Of a stretch of DNA of 64,000 nt, positions 1-8,211 are shown piece by piece. The DNA lies in the NCBI RefSeq assembly GCF_002094855.1, contig NZ_ARYN01000017.1, forward strand, positions 1 to 64,000, read 5' to 3'. Source of the DNA: Zunongwangia atlantica 22II14-10F7 (GTDB lineage Bacteria; Bacteroidota; Bacteroidia; Flavobacteriales; Flavobacteriaceae). Position numbers and translations under genes: made by a program. The number at the start of each line of letters is the position of its first letter. The stretch's first letter is position 1. The notes under the pieces are model-generated. The model had not been told where the DNA came from, did no database searches, and saw only the letters and a program-made list of their open reading frames with translations.

Positions 1-4
1 TATA

Positions 5-136
5 CTATGACCGTTTTTTGCAAGAATAGGCATGAACAAAGATAATTTCTGAATTTAAAGATTCGGCCACCTTTATGGCATACTCAACTCCAATTTTGGA
101 ACTTTGACTAAAATCAATCGGAACTATTATTTTCAT
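5..136 (-). pseudogene. Universal stress protein (UspA) N-terminal fragment, interrupted
   Basis: Reading minus from an ATG at 136, the first 43 codons give MKIIVPIDFSQSSKIGVEY..., the hallmark first strand and helix of UspA proteins (I-VP-DFS), continuing to the usual FVHAY at the end of the second strand. A TAG at 7-5 then stops the frame, far short of the ~140 or ~270 residues normal for flavobacterial Usp proteins. Just before the stop lies a run of six A (minus strand); removing one A would reopen the frame. So this is either a frameshifted gene or a sequencing error in a homopolymer; the rest lies outside the window. It follows the SpoIIAA-like gene at 194-550 on the same strand. Confidence 0.6.
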
Positions 137-193
137 GGTTTTTTAATTTTAATTATACATTCAGTTTTTCAATTAATTGTTTAAATAAAAGCT

Positions 194-550
194 TTATTGT
201 TTAATCCACTTTTTGGCAATCTCCTTTTCCTCTAAGTCAAAATATTTTACTTCAGCATTGGTAAAAGGTTTCATGAACTTTGTAATCCAGTCCTGCCATT
301 TTTTATCACCTACCATGGCGATTTTTTCATAATCTTTTGCGTGGGCAGTATCCATTTTTAGATCTTCCCACAGGCCTGGAAAATCCCAGCCGGTAAAATT
401 CTCCATTTCAAAATACCAGCGTACGTTTAATCCTTTGTCCAAAATAGCATGAATAATGGGATGTACCTTCTCAATATCCATTTCGGATAAATCTCCCGAT
501 GCTCTGGTTGCAATAATATTATCTCCTGAAATCTCTATAATTTGTAACAT
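194..550 (-). CDS. SpoIIAA-like (STAS-fold) protein
   Basis: 118 residues matching the soluble SpoIIAA-like/DUF3478 family: N-terminal strand, a -ISGDNII-ATRASG-L- segment, WYFEMENFTGW in the middle and the terminal KYFDLEEKEIAKKWI. Biochemical role in the family is poorly defined; members have a STAS-like fold and often sit with stress or metal-resistance genes. It is one of three related sequences in this island: the others are at 12110-12469 (intact) and 10763-11017 (dead). No signal peptide or membrane segment, so cytoplasmic. Family call is firm, function is open. Confidence 0.8.
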   Translation of the reverse strand: MLQIIEISGDNIIATRASGDLSEMDIEKVHPIIHAILDKGLNVRWYFEMENFTGWDFPGLWEDLKMDTAHAKDYEKIAMVGDKKWQDWITKFMKPFTNAEVKYFDLEEKEIAKKWIKQ

Positions 551-568
551 ATCTATTTTTATTAATTA

Positions 569-745
569 TTAACCGCCTAAATCGTAAAACCATTCTTCAG
601 CTTTCATAATTCCTTCTTTTATGGCATTTCCCTTAGTATAATTCTTTTCTATAACCAGACTTTTAGCAATTTCCAGGGCTTTTTGCTTCACTGCAGGATG
701 GAGGCCATCCAAACTGGTTTTAAATTCTTCAAAGGTCCATTCCAT
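569..745 (-). CDS. Small conserved protein, 58 aa, twin of the one at 2090-2275
   Basis: An ATG at 745 opens a 58-codon frame (MEWTFEEFKTSLDG... ending YDLGG, TAA at 571-569). It is predicted to be helical, charged and cytoplasmic. Its C-terminal half (GNAIKEGIMKAEEW) matches the second small protein at 2090-2275 (EEAIERGIVKAEMEK), so the two are paralogues that flank the APC permease. It lies between the permease and the SpoIIAA-like gene on the same strand, with short spacers consistent with one transcript. Function unknown. Confidence 0.6.
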   Translation of the reverse strand: MEWTFEEFKTSLDGLHPAVKQKALEIAKSLVIEKNYTKGNAIKEGIMKAEEWFYDLGG

Positions 746-754
746 AGCTTCATT

Positions 755-2071
755 TTAATGGTTGAACAGTTCTTTTTCTTTTTCGGGATCCATCTCATTC
801 TTTGACTTTTTGTCCAAAAAATAATCCAGCACGATGCCCACTATAATTGCTCCCACAAAAGCAACATACACCTGCCAGTTAAACTGAACTACCAGAGACA
901 GGCTAATAATTATGGCCAAAATGGGTAGGATAGGTACTTTCCCTATGGAAAGGGGAACTTTAAAAGGTCTTTCTTTGTCAGGTGCTTTATAACGCAAAAC
1001 GATGAGTGCAATATTCACAGCTACAAAAACGAGTAACGCCCCTAAAGAGGACATTCCTGCGACAATTTTAATATCTCCCAATAACAAAAATGCCGCTACC
1101 GCAGCCATAACCACCAGTGTAGTTACCCAGGGTACTTTCTGTGCATTGGTCTTGGTCATAAATTTTGGAAGCTCGCCCACGCTTGCCATACCGAAAAGCA
1201 ACCTGCTAATGGAAATAATGCCACTAAAAGCCGCATTAGCCGTAGCAAAAAGTGCCGCAACTGCCAGGGCTACGGGCAACCAGGAATTTAAATTTGAAGC
1301 GGCCAGCGACAATGGGGAATTTACCTTTGCTATTTCTGCGGGGTCACTTATATTGAGTACCGTAAAAGATATTAGTAGGTATATAATTGTGGTAAACACC
1401 ATTGTCAATAAAAATGCCCTCGGAATCGTCTTGCCCGGATTTTTTACCTCGGAACCCAATGCTGCCATATGCTCAAAGCCGGTATAAACAAAAAATAAGG
1501 TAGCAGTCGCTGCCAGGGTGCCGGAAAAGGACTCCACTTTAAAAAATTCTGATTTTGGTGGTCCTGTTTCCAAAAGTCCGACCGCAATAAGAATAAACAA
1601 TCCCAATAGCTGAATACTGACCATAATGATATTGGCGGTAGATGATTTTTTGATGCCCGTAATGCTTATAAATGCAAGAATCAGTAGCACAGCATAGCTA
1701 ACCAGTAAGGAAGGGATGTTAAAAAACGTATTGAAATACCCTGAAAAAGCAAGTAGCACCGCGGCGATGGTGGCCGAACTGTGAAATGCAATCGTCCAAC
1801 CTGTTAGAAAAGATGGAATGTCGATTTTTGGAAAAGCTTTCCGTACAAAAATGAATTCTGCACCGGCATTAGGATAGGTAGAGGACAGCTCTGCATACGA
1901 CATTGCCGAGACACTGGCCGCAATGGCGGCAAAAATAAAACTCAACCAAAGGTCTGTTCCCGCCTGTCCAGCGGCTGCACCAATTACAGTATATATTCCA
2001 GCACCAACAATGGTACCTACACCATAAAAAGTAAGGCGAAGAGTACCCAGAGATTTTTTTAATTCTGCCAT
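755..2071 (-). CDS. APC-superfamily amino acid permease
   Basis: 438 residues with about 12 hydrophobic segments. The start carries the APC signature in TM1 (GVGTIVGAGIYTVIG), with the GxG break that binds the substrate carboxylate in LeuT-fold transporters, and a conserved loop (SYAELSSTYPNAGAEFIF) after TM2. It most likely imports or exchanges an amino acid or polyamine at the inner membrane; the substrate cannot be read from the sequence. The tail (DKKSKNEMDPEKEKELFNH) is charged and cytoplasmic. It sits between the two paralogous ~60-residue proteins in the island's minus-strand block. Confidence 0.85.
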   Translation of the reverse strand: MAELKKSLGTLRLTFYGVGTIVGAGIYTVIGAAAGQAGTDLWLSFIFAAIAASVSAMSYAELSSTYPNAGAEFIFVRKAFPKIDIPSFLTGWTIAFHSSATIAAVLLAFSGYFNTFFNIPSLLVSYAVLLILAFISITGIKKSSTANIIMVSIQLLGLFILIAVGLLETGPPKSEFFKVESFSGTLAATATLFFVYTGFEHMAALGSEVKNPGKTIPRAFLLTMVFTTIIYLLISFTVLNISDPAEIAKVNSPLSLAASNLNSWLPVALAVAALFATANAAFSGIISISRLLFGMASVGELPKFMTKTNAQKVPWVTTLVVMAAVAAFLLLGDIKIVAGMSSLGALLVFVAVNIALIVLRYKAPDKERPFKVPLSIGKVPILPILAIIISLSLVVQFNWQVYVAFVGAIIVGIVLDYFLDKKSKNEMDPEKEKELFNH

Positions 2072-2089
2072 AATACTATTAGTAATATA

Positions 2090-2275
2090 TTATCCATTTC
2101 TATCTAAATTCCTTTTTTCCATCTCTGCCTTTACGATGCCACGCTCAATAGCCTCTTCTTTTGAACAATTTTTGTTCAAATAGAAATCCCTTGCATATTT
2201 TAATGCTACTGCTCTAATATTTTCATCCAGCACATTAAGCCTCTCCTGGTAATCCTTAAATAAATCCTCCTTCAT
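2090..2275 (-). CDS. Small conserved protein, 61 aa
   Basis: 61 residues, charged and predicted helical (MKEDLFKDYQERLNVLDENI...). The segment EEAIERGIVKAEMEK aligns with the 58-residue protein at 569-745, showing a duplicated small-protein family in this island. The start is 3 bp downstream of the end of the exchanger gene at 2279, so translation is probably coupled. No known domain is recognised; function unknown. Confidence 0.65.
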   Translation of the reverse strand: MKEDLFKDYQERLNVLDENIRAVALKYARDFYLNKNCSKEEAIERGIVKAEMEKRNLDRNG

Positions 2276-2278
2276 TTT

Positions 2279-3277
2279 TTAAAATAGTTTTAGAACAAAA
2301 AACACCATAGTTAAAAGATATACAATATACGCTGCATCGAAAACGAATATCTGCCATCTGCTGAACCCGTGAAGTTCCTTGCTTTGATGGACAAATACTG
2401 AATATAAAAGCGGCATCAGTCCTACAAAAGCCAGGTTGACCCAAAACAACTGGAAATCTTCGATTGGGGTCGTTACCAGTGCCAGGGGGAAAAATGCCAC
2501 TGTCATGGTAACGGCATTATCTGCAATCACACTGGTGGTACCCGCAGTCACTTCACCTCCCTTTACCACACTCCATGTTTTGAATATTTCAGGGGCGGTA
2601 GTCATAATTCCGGTGATAAACAACCCTCCAACAATTTCGGAAATATTCAGTGCCGAAACAATATTTTCGGTAGCTTTTACAATAAAAAAAGCCCCCACGG
2701 CTATGGCCAGGGCCCCTGCAACCGAAAGCCATATTTTCTTTTTATCCCATTCTACCTTCTGACCCTTTTCCCTGCCTTTTATAATGGCATGCGTTAAAAA
2801 AGCCGCATAGGCAGCCAGCATGATCCACCCATCAATGGGTTGTAATCCACGCCAGGCTTTGGGAAGCGTTAATATAGCCACCAACCCGATAATTACCAGA
2901 TAGGGGATAGATAATACCGAGACGGAACGTTTGTTCAGGGCCAGCAGGTTGGCATCCAAATGTTTTTGATGCTCCTTATTGTTTTTAAACTTTCTTCTGG
3001 AAGCAAAGTATGCAATGGTTACCATGAGCGGAATGGAAATGATATTGGAACCAAGCAAATTCCCCAACCCGATATCAGATACCCCACGGGCGGCGCTCGT
3101 AATATTTATCGCCACTTCAGGGCTCGCTGTTACAATAGCCAGGAAAGCTGCCCCTGCAGAAGCAGTAAGCCCCCATTGTTTGCGCAGCATCTTTAAAGGG
3201 GTAAGGAGTTGATCAGCACCCCAATGGGCAGCCCAAGCTGCCAATCCCAATACTACTACCCAAAGCCAAGCGTTCAT
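2279..3277 (-). CDS. Sodium/calcium exchanger (CaCA)-family membrane protein
   Basis: 332 residues, about 10 membrane segments in two inverted halves. The first half has the alpha-repeat-like ASPEVAINITSAARGVSDIGLGNLLGSN and the second half FITGIMTTAPEIFKTW...TAGTTSVIADNAVT; these correspond to the two CaCA repeats (x-SSPE-x, GN--GSN). It lies at the inner membrane and most likely exchanges Ca2+ or another divalent cation for Na+/H+. The second repeat departs from the usual GSN motif (TSVIADNAV), so ion specificity may differ. It lies 2 bp downstream of lspA on the same strand. Confidence 0.8.
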   Translation of the reverse strand: MNAWLWVVVLGLAAWAAHWGADQLLTPLKMLRKQWGLTASAGAAFLAIVTASPEVAINITSAARGVSDIGLGNLLGSNIISIPLMVTIAYFASRRKFKNNKEHQKHLDANLLALNKRSVSVLSIPYLVIIGLVAILTLPKAWRGLQPIDGWIMLAAYAAFLTHAIIKGREKGQKVEWDKKKIWLSVAGALAIAVGAFFIVKATENIVSALNISEIVGGLFITGIMTTAPEIFKTWSVVKGGEVTAGTTSVIADNAVTMTVAFFPLALVTTPIEDFQLFWVNLAFVGLMPLLYSVFVHQSKELHGFSRWQIFVFDAAYIVYLLTMVFFVLKLF

Positions 3278-3279
3278 AA

Positions 3280-3996
3280 CTAATCGATTTTTATAATTGT
3301 CCTGTTACTTTCAGTATATTTCAACTTTTTCTTATCCGATATTTTCTGGTCTTTTTTTTGTTGGCTTTGAAAGATCAGGAGTAAAATCACTCCCGTGCTA
3401 ATCCAAACATCTGCGGTATTGAATACAGGGTCGAAAAAAGTAAATTCATTACCTCCCCATAATGGCAGCCATTCCGGAAGCCTTGTATCAATAATAGGGA
3501 AGTACCACATATCCACCACATTGCCATTTAAAAATCCGGCATAACCACCGCCTGAGGAGAATATTTCTGCAATATTGCGAAGTGCGGGATCACTTTTTTC
3601 AAAAATCAGTCCGTAAAATGCACCGTCAATCAAATTGCCCAATGCACCTGCGTATATAAATGCGGCACAGATTATAAAGACTTTTGCATATCCTTCACGT
3701 ATCATCTTTTTGATATAAAAGGTCCCCCAAATAACGGCTACGAAGCGAAATAGTATTAAAACAAATTTGGCCAGATAACCTTCGCCAAATTTAAAGCCCC
3801 AGGCCATGCCGGCATTCTCCAAAAAATGTAAGCGAAACCAATCCAGGCCAAACACAAAATATTCCTCGCCATAATAAAAATGGGTCTTCACATAAATCTT
3901 TATGGCCTGGTCTATTACCAACAACAGTAAAATTAATAATGCTACACTACTTTTATTCATAATTTCCTTATTCTTGCCCAACGTCTTGTGCAACAT
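3280..3996 (-). CDS. lspA: Signal peptidase II (prolipoprotein signal peptidase)
   Basis: Four membrane segments and the two LspA catalytic aspartate motifs are present: GNLID (followed by G rather than the usual R) and FNTADVWIS near the C-terminus. The conserved NAGMAWGF stretch (usual NxGaaFs) is also there. LspA cleaves diacylglyceryl-modified prolipoproteins in the inner membrane. The open frame allows 238 residues, but the second Met (about 3960, MNKSSVALLI...) places the first membrane helix at the normal distance and is the likelier start, giving ~226 residues. Being next to a CDF exporter suggests an island-borne accessory copy, a common arrangement in metal-resistance clusters, beside a housekeeping lspA elsewhere. 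Confidence 0.9.
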   Translation of the reverse strand: MLHKTLGKNKEIMNKSSVALLILLLLVIDQAIKIYVKTHFYYGEEYFVFGLDWFRLHFLENAGMAWGFKFGEGYLAKFVLILFRFVAVIWGTFYIKKMIREGYAKVFIICAAFIYAGALGNLIDGAFYGLIFEKSDPALRNIAEIFSSGGGYAGFLNGNVVDMWYFPIIDTRLPEWLPLWGGNEFTFFDPVFNTADVWISTGVILLLIFQSQQKKDQKISDKKKLKYTESNRTIIKID

Positions 3997-4005
3997 ATAT
4001 TTGCA

Positions 4006-4806
4006 TTATTTAGATAATTTTAAAATTCTTATGGCGCCCCGCATTACAAACGTGAAAACGATGCCGCCAATTACCAAATCGGGCCATTTGCTATCCAGAA
4101 AATAGACCAGCACCCCGGCCAGTATCACCCCGCCGTTTACGATGATATCATTGGACGTAAAAATAGCACTGGCCTGCATATGCGCCTCCTTACTTTTGGC
4201 CTTATTTATCAACCAGAGCGAAATAAGGTTCCCCAGTAAGGCTAAAATGGAAACTATGATCATCCATTCGAACATTGGTGTTTCACTACTTGTAAAAAAC
4301 CTTCTTAATACCTCTGCAAAACCAAGTGTTGCCAATGCAATTTGAAAGTAGCCGCTGAATTTTGCCACCTTCTTTTTTCTGGAAATGGCACCACCTACTG
4401 CAAATAAACTTAGCGCATATACTATCGAATCTGCCAGCATATCCAAAGAATCTGCAATTAGGCCCATAGAAGAAGAAATCCACCCCGTGGTCATTTCGAT
4501 AATGAAAAAGCCGAAATTTATCCCCAGGACCCACCAAAGGATTGTTTTCTGTTTGGATTGGTCTTCTATTACGGGAGGCTCGGCTTCTTCGGTCCCCATA
4601 AATTTATCACCTAATTTTAATTCTGAAATCGAGGCTTTGATTTCCTCATTCCCTTCAAGGTGATATACTTCAAGTTTTCGATTGGGTATATCAAAATCCA
4701 AATATTTCACTTGAGCATAAGATTCCAATTTCATCCGGATCATCTGTTCTTCTGAAGGACAGTCCATTTGACTTACTATAAAAGTACTTTTGTTCATTTC
4801 TCCCAT
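4006..4806 (-). CDS. Cation diffusion facilitator with N-terminal HMA-like domain
   Basis: 266 residues. Residues 1-75 resemble a heavy-metal-associated ferredoxin fold (FIVSQMDCPSEEQMIRMKLE...) but hold only one Cys where classical HMA domains have CxxC. Residues ~85-266 are a CDF transmembrane domain with the zinc-site pattern in TM2 (SLDMLADSIVYALSLFAVG) and TM5 (ASAIFTSNDIIVNGGVILAG), each with two polar or acidic ligands, though the second site has SND rather than the classical H-x-x-x-D. Role: H+-driven export of Zn2+/Co2+/Fe2+-type ions across the inner membrane. It abuts nhaA (1 bp) and precedes lspA in the same operon. Confidence 0.85.
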   Translation of the reverse strand: MGEMNKSTFIVSQMDCPSEEQMIRMKLESYAQVKYLDFDIPNRKLEVYHLEGNEEIKASISELKLGDKFMGTEEAEPPVIEDQSKQKTILWWVLGINFGFFIIEMTTGWISSSMGLIADSLDMLADSIVYALSLFAVGGAISRKKKVAKFSGYFQIALATLGFAEVLRRFFTSSETPMFEWMIIVSILALLGNLISLWLINKAKSKEAHMQASAIFTSNDIIVNGGVILAGVLVYFLDSKWPDLVIGGIVFTFVMRGAIRILKLSK

Positions 4807-4807
4807 A

Positions 4808-6157
4808 TCACTTAACTATATTTTTCCTTCCTTTATTGGAAGTTAATAAGAGAATTACCGCACCGCCAATAGCTGCAAGTAATGAAGCTATCAAAATGCT
4901 TATTTTCGAAATTTTAATCAATTCCTGATCATTAAATGCGAGATTGGTAATAAAAAGGGACATGGTAAAGCCAATTCCCGCGATCATACCAATTCCAATT
5001 ATATGTTTCCAGTTTAGTGTAATATGTAATTCGGAAACTCCAAGTTTTTGCCCGATCAATGTAAAAATACCAATCCCTGTTACTTTCCCAATAGCTAATC
5101 CCAAAAGGATCCCCAGCCCTAAAGAACCGGAAACAACCTCAATTAAATTTACATCGAGCTTTACTCCCGCATTCGCGACTGCAAAAATTGGAATGATAAA
5201 GAAAGCATTGAAATCAACAAGGGAATTTTCCAGTTTGAGCAAAGGAGGCCTTGAATTCTCAGTATCTGTTTTAATAGCTTTTAAAATTATTTGTTGTTTT
5301 TTATCCTGAAGAGGATTTAATTTTTCCAGCTCTGTTTTCTCAAGATTAGTAACGTTTGTGGCGGTCCTTTCTTTTAATATTTTACTGTCTAATTTGGGCA
5401 CTATTGGAATGGTAATGGCAAAAAGTACTCCCGCAATAGTTGGATGGATCCCCGAATTAAGGAAGCAATACCATAAGATGATCCCAATAATAATATACCA
5501 AATCAAATTTTTGATCCCAGTCCAATTCATTAATAATAATAACCCAAATGCCCCCATGCCCGATCCAAGGTATATCCAGCTCAACTCGTTGCTATAAAAC
5601 AATGCTATCACCAATATGGCACCTATATCGTCAGCAATAGCGAGGGCTATTAAAAATGTTTTTAACTGCCTGGGGACATTTTTTCCCAGTAGGCCAATAA
5701 TCCCTAGTGAATATGCGATATCGGTAGCCATAGGGATGCCCCAACCCTTTATATTTTCAGTGCCTAAATTTAGGCTAATAAAAATGAGGGCCGGAACTGC
5801 CATGCCACCTAAAGCTGCCAACAATGGGGCTGAGGCTTTTTTAATTGAAGATAATTCCCCCACCATAACCTCCCTCTTCAATTCAAGGCCGGCAACCAAA
5901 AAGAAAATTGCCATTAGGCCATCATTGATCCATTCTTCAATTGTTAGCCCAAAACTAAGATGCTCGGAAAATTCAAAAAGCAATTCATCGCCAAGAAAAT
6001 GATGATAGGCACCTGCCCACTTTGAATTAGCTAAAAGAAGGGCAACTATAGTAGCAATTATTAAAAAAATCCCCCCAGCTGTTTCCCTGTCGAGGAACTT
6101 TGTTGCCGTTTCCCTGATATACCCAATAGTGGATTGATTTCGAACTGATTGCCCCAT
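4808..6157 (-). CDS. nhaA: Na+/H+ antiporter NhaA
   Basis: 449 residues, 12 membrane segments. The ion-binding pair is visible as ALAIADDIGA (Asp176-Asp177), and MATDIAYSLG holds the conserved TM4 Asp146. FFLVAGLELKREVMVGEL is the NhaA family signature before TM3. It exchanges H+ for Na+ across the inner membrane. A charged ~55-residue insert (about 260-320) separates the halves. It is co-directional with and 1 bp from the CDF gene; sodium and proton cycling fits with the H+-coupled CDF and the exchanger downstream. A 97-bp gap before lpdA could hold its own promoter; none is obvious. Confidence 0.95.
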   Translation of the reverse strand: MGQSVRNQSTIGYIRETATKFLDRETAGGIFLIIATIVALLLANSKWAGAYHHFLGDELLFEFSEHLSFGLTIEEWINDGLMAIFFLVAGLELKREVMVGELSSIKKASAPLLAALGGMAVPALIFISLNLGTENIKGWGIPMATDIAYSLGIIGLLGKNVPRQLKTFLIALAIADDIGAILVIALFYSNELSWIYLGSGMGAFGLLLLMNWTGIKNLIWYIIIGIILWYCFLNSGIHPTIAGVLFAITIPIVPKLDSKILKERTATNVTNLEKTELEKLNPLQDKKQQIILKAIKTDTENSRPPLLKLENSLVDFNAFFIIPIFAVANAGVKLDVNLIEVVSGSLGLGILLGLAIGKVTGIGIFTLIGQKLGVSELHITLNWKHIIGIGMIAGIGFTMSLFITNLAFNDQELIKISKISILIASLLAAIGGAVILLLTSNKGRKNIVK

Positions 6158-6254
6158 TTTATCTTATCTGTTTTTTGAGTTCATTACTTAAACCTTAATA
6201 TTTCAAAAAGCTCAGTAGCGTCTTAATTTTTAAGAACTTACTGTTAGGTCAACT

Positions 6255-7664
6255 TTAAATATGCAACGCCCTGTCTTCGGTAGCTGCCAGACAGGCCTCC
6301 TTAAAGGTCTCGGAAAATGTGGGGTGACCGTGTGACATTCTTGCAATATCCTCGGCAGCCGCCCTAAATTCCATCGCTACCACCGCTTCGGTATAACTGT
6401 CTGCTATGCGAGGGCCTATCATATGCACGCCCAATATCTCATCGGTTTCCTTATCTGCGATTACCTTGATAAAACCATCCGTATCCATACTTATCTTCGC
6501 CCGTGCGTTTGCCTTATAGGGAAAAGAGCCCGTTTTTATACTTCTATTGGTCTTCTTCAGTTCTTCTTCCGTCAAGCCTACACCGGCGACCTCAGGCTGG
6601 GTGTACACGATATTTGGGATAAGGGAATAATTGATATGTGGCTTTTGACCTGCTATGCTTTCGGCTACAAAAACGCCTTCTTCACTGGCTTTATGGGCAA
6701 GCATTGCCCCCCGGATTACATCCCCAATGGCATACACACCCTTGACATTGGTTTCAAGGTTTTTATCTACCGTTATCTGTCCTTTCTCATTGGTTTCCAC
6801 TCCTATATTTTCAAGCCCTAAACTGGCGGTGTATGGTTTTCGGCCAATGGCCATAAGACAGTAATCGCCATCTAAACTCATTTCTTCTTTATCGGAAAGA
6901 TTTTCCGCTTTCAATTCTACTTTATCCTCAGTTGCCGTTGCGTTTGTCACCTTATGTTCCAAATAAAAATCAATTCCCTGTTTTCTAAGGGAACGGTGCA
7001 ATTGATGTCCCAGTGCGCCGTCCATAGTGGCGATAAGGCTATCAAAATATTCTACTATGGAAACCTTTGAACCCAGGCGGGCGAATACGGAACCTATCTC
7101 AACACCGATAACGCCACCCCCAACGACCATTAAGTGCTTGGGGATTTCCTGTAGGGCAAGGGCTTCGGTGGAAGAGATGATACGCTTTTTGTCTATTTTA
7201 ATATTGGGCAGTGAAGCGGGTTTGGACCCTGTGGCAATGATGATTTTATCGGTTGTTATGGTTTCCGTTTTGTCCCCGCCCTTAATCTCAATCGTGTTTT
7301 TGTCCTTGATGGTGCCGTGGCCTTGATAGACGGCAACCTTGTTCTTTTTCATCAGATAATCAACACCATTGATGATTTCCTGTACCACATCCTGAACCCT
7401 TTGGTTCATTTTCAGGATATCGACATTGGCCTCTTTAACATCAATCCCAAAATTTTCGAATTGATGCTTGAGTTTGTAATAATGCTCAGAGGCTTCCAAC
7501 CAGGCTTTTGACGGGATACAGCCCACGTTAAGGCAGGTGCCGCCAAGCGTGTTGTACCTTTCAATAATGGCTACTTTTAATCCTAATTGGGCGCAACGGA
7601 TCGCACTTACATACCCGCCCGGGCCAGATCCTATTATAGTTACATCAAATTTTTCCATATTCAC
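6255..7664 (-). CDS. lpdA: Dihydrolipoyl dehydrogenase (E3)
   Basis: 469 residues, the family's normal length. FAD-binding GSGPGGY near the N-terminus, redox-active disulfide GGTCLNVGCIPSK (Cys44, Cys49), NAD-binding GGGVIGVE, second FAD motif YAIGDV, and the C-terminal dimer-interface HGHPTFSE that supplies the catalytic His-Glu pair. It reoxidises dihydrolipoamide in 2-oxoacid dehydrogenase complexes. No E1 or E2 genes are near, so this is a solitary copy inside a metal island, possibly serving as a general disulfide reductase under metal stress; that role is inference. Confidence 0.95.
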   Translation of the reverse strand: MNMEKFDVTIIGSGPGGYVSAIRCAQLGLKVAIIERYNTLGGTCLNVGCIPSKAWLEASEHYYKLKHQFENFGIDVKEANVDILKMNQRVQDVVQEIINGVDYLMKKNKVAVYQGHGTIKDKNTIEIKGGDKTETITTDKIIIATGSKPASLPNIKIDKKRIISSTEALALQEIPKHLMVVGGGVIGVEIGSVFARLGSKVSIVEYFDSLIATMDGALGHQLHRSLRKQGIDFYLEHKVTNATATEDKVELKAENLSDKEEMSLDGDYCLMAIGRKPYTASLGLENIGVETNEKGQITVDKNLETNVKGVYAIGDVIRGAMLAHKASEEGVFVAESIAGQKPHINYSLIPNIVYTQPEVAGVGLTEEELKKTNRSIKTGSFPYKANARAKISMDTDGFIKVIADKETDEILGVHMIGPRIADSYTEAVVAMEFRAAAEDIARMSHGHPTFSETFKEACLAATEDRALHI

Positions 7665-7688
7665 ATTTTTTTAAGTTAGTTACGGTGG

Positions 7689-7735
7689 AAAAAACCTTAA
7701 GCTTGACCATTGGGGGCTGGGATTCAGGCTTAAGG
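7689..7735 (-). terminator. Putative terminator after the Fur-family gene
   Basis: On the minus strand CCTTAAGC (7735-7728) pairs with GCTTAAGG (7702-7695), followed directly by six T. The 25-base loop is long, so it is a moderate-strength intrinsic terminator candidate separating the regulator from lpdA. Confidence 0.45.
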
Positions 7736-7747
7736 CACTCCCACCTA

Positions 7748-8176
7748 TTATTTTTTACTACAGTTTTTACATATCCCTTTTAAAACTAGGTTCACATCGT
7801 TCACCTCATACTGGTTTGGCAAACTCTCTTCCGATATTTTATTTGGTAAACAGATTGTTTTCTTACAATTGGTACAATGAAAGTGCATATGTAAATCTGT
7901 ACTGTGTTTACCTTTGGCGTTTTCATCGGAAATCGCATATTTTGCAAAAGCAGTTCCATCGTCAATTTGGTGCACCATGCTTTTTTTCTCAAAGAGCTTT
8001 ATCGCCCTGTAGAAAGTGGTCTTATTGGCTGTTTTGATATTTTTATTGATAAAGACTTTTTGCATTTCATTTAAACTTACTGCATAAGTTTTCCTTTTGA
8101 GGTATTTGTAAATTTTCAACCTCATTTCAGTGGGACGTATCCCTTTTGACGATAATTTTTTTTCCGTTTTTGTCAT
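7748..8176 (-). CDS. Fur-family metalloregulator
   Basis: 142 residues. N-terminal winged helix (KGIRPTEMRLKIYKYL ... NKTTFYRAIKLFEKKSMVHQI), then the dimerisation domain with a His-rich metal site (HSTDLHMHFHC) and two CxxC pairs (CTNC, CKNC) forming the structural zinc site of Fur/Zur/PerR proteins. It probably represses metal-responsive genes in this island. It lies 35 bp downstream of the P-type ATPase gene on the same strand and is a paralogue of the regulator at 12496-12918. Which metal it senses cannot be told from sequence alone. Confidence 0.9.
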   Translation of the reverse strand: MTKTEKKLSSKGIRPTEMRLKIYKYLKRKTYAVSLNEMQKVFINKNIKTANKTTFYRAIKLFEKKSMVHQIDDGTAFAKYAISDENAKGKHSTDLHMHFHCTNCKKTICLPNKISEESLPNQYEVNDVNLVLKGICKNCSKK

Positions 8177-8211
8177 TTTATATTCTTTCGAAAAACAGTC
8201 TAAGTCCGGAT

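Noticed and set aside
1002-1487. 161-codon plus-strand frame
   Set aside because: It lies wholly inside the APC permease gene on the other strand and has no family features.
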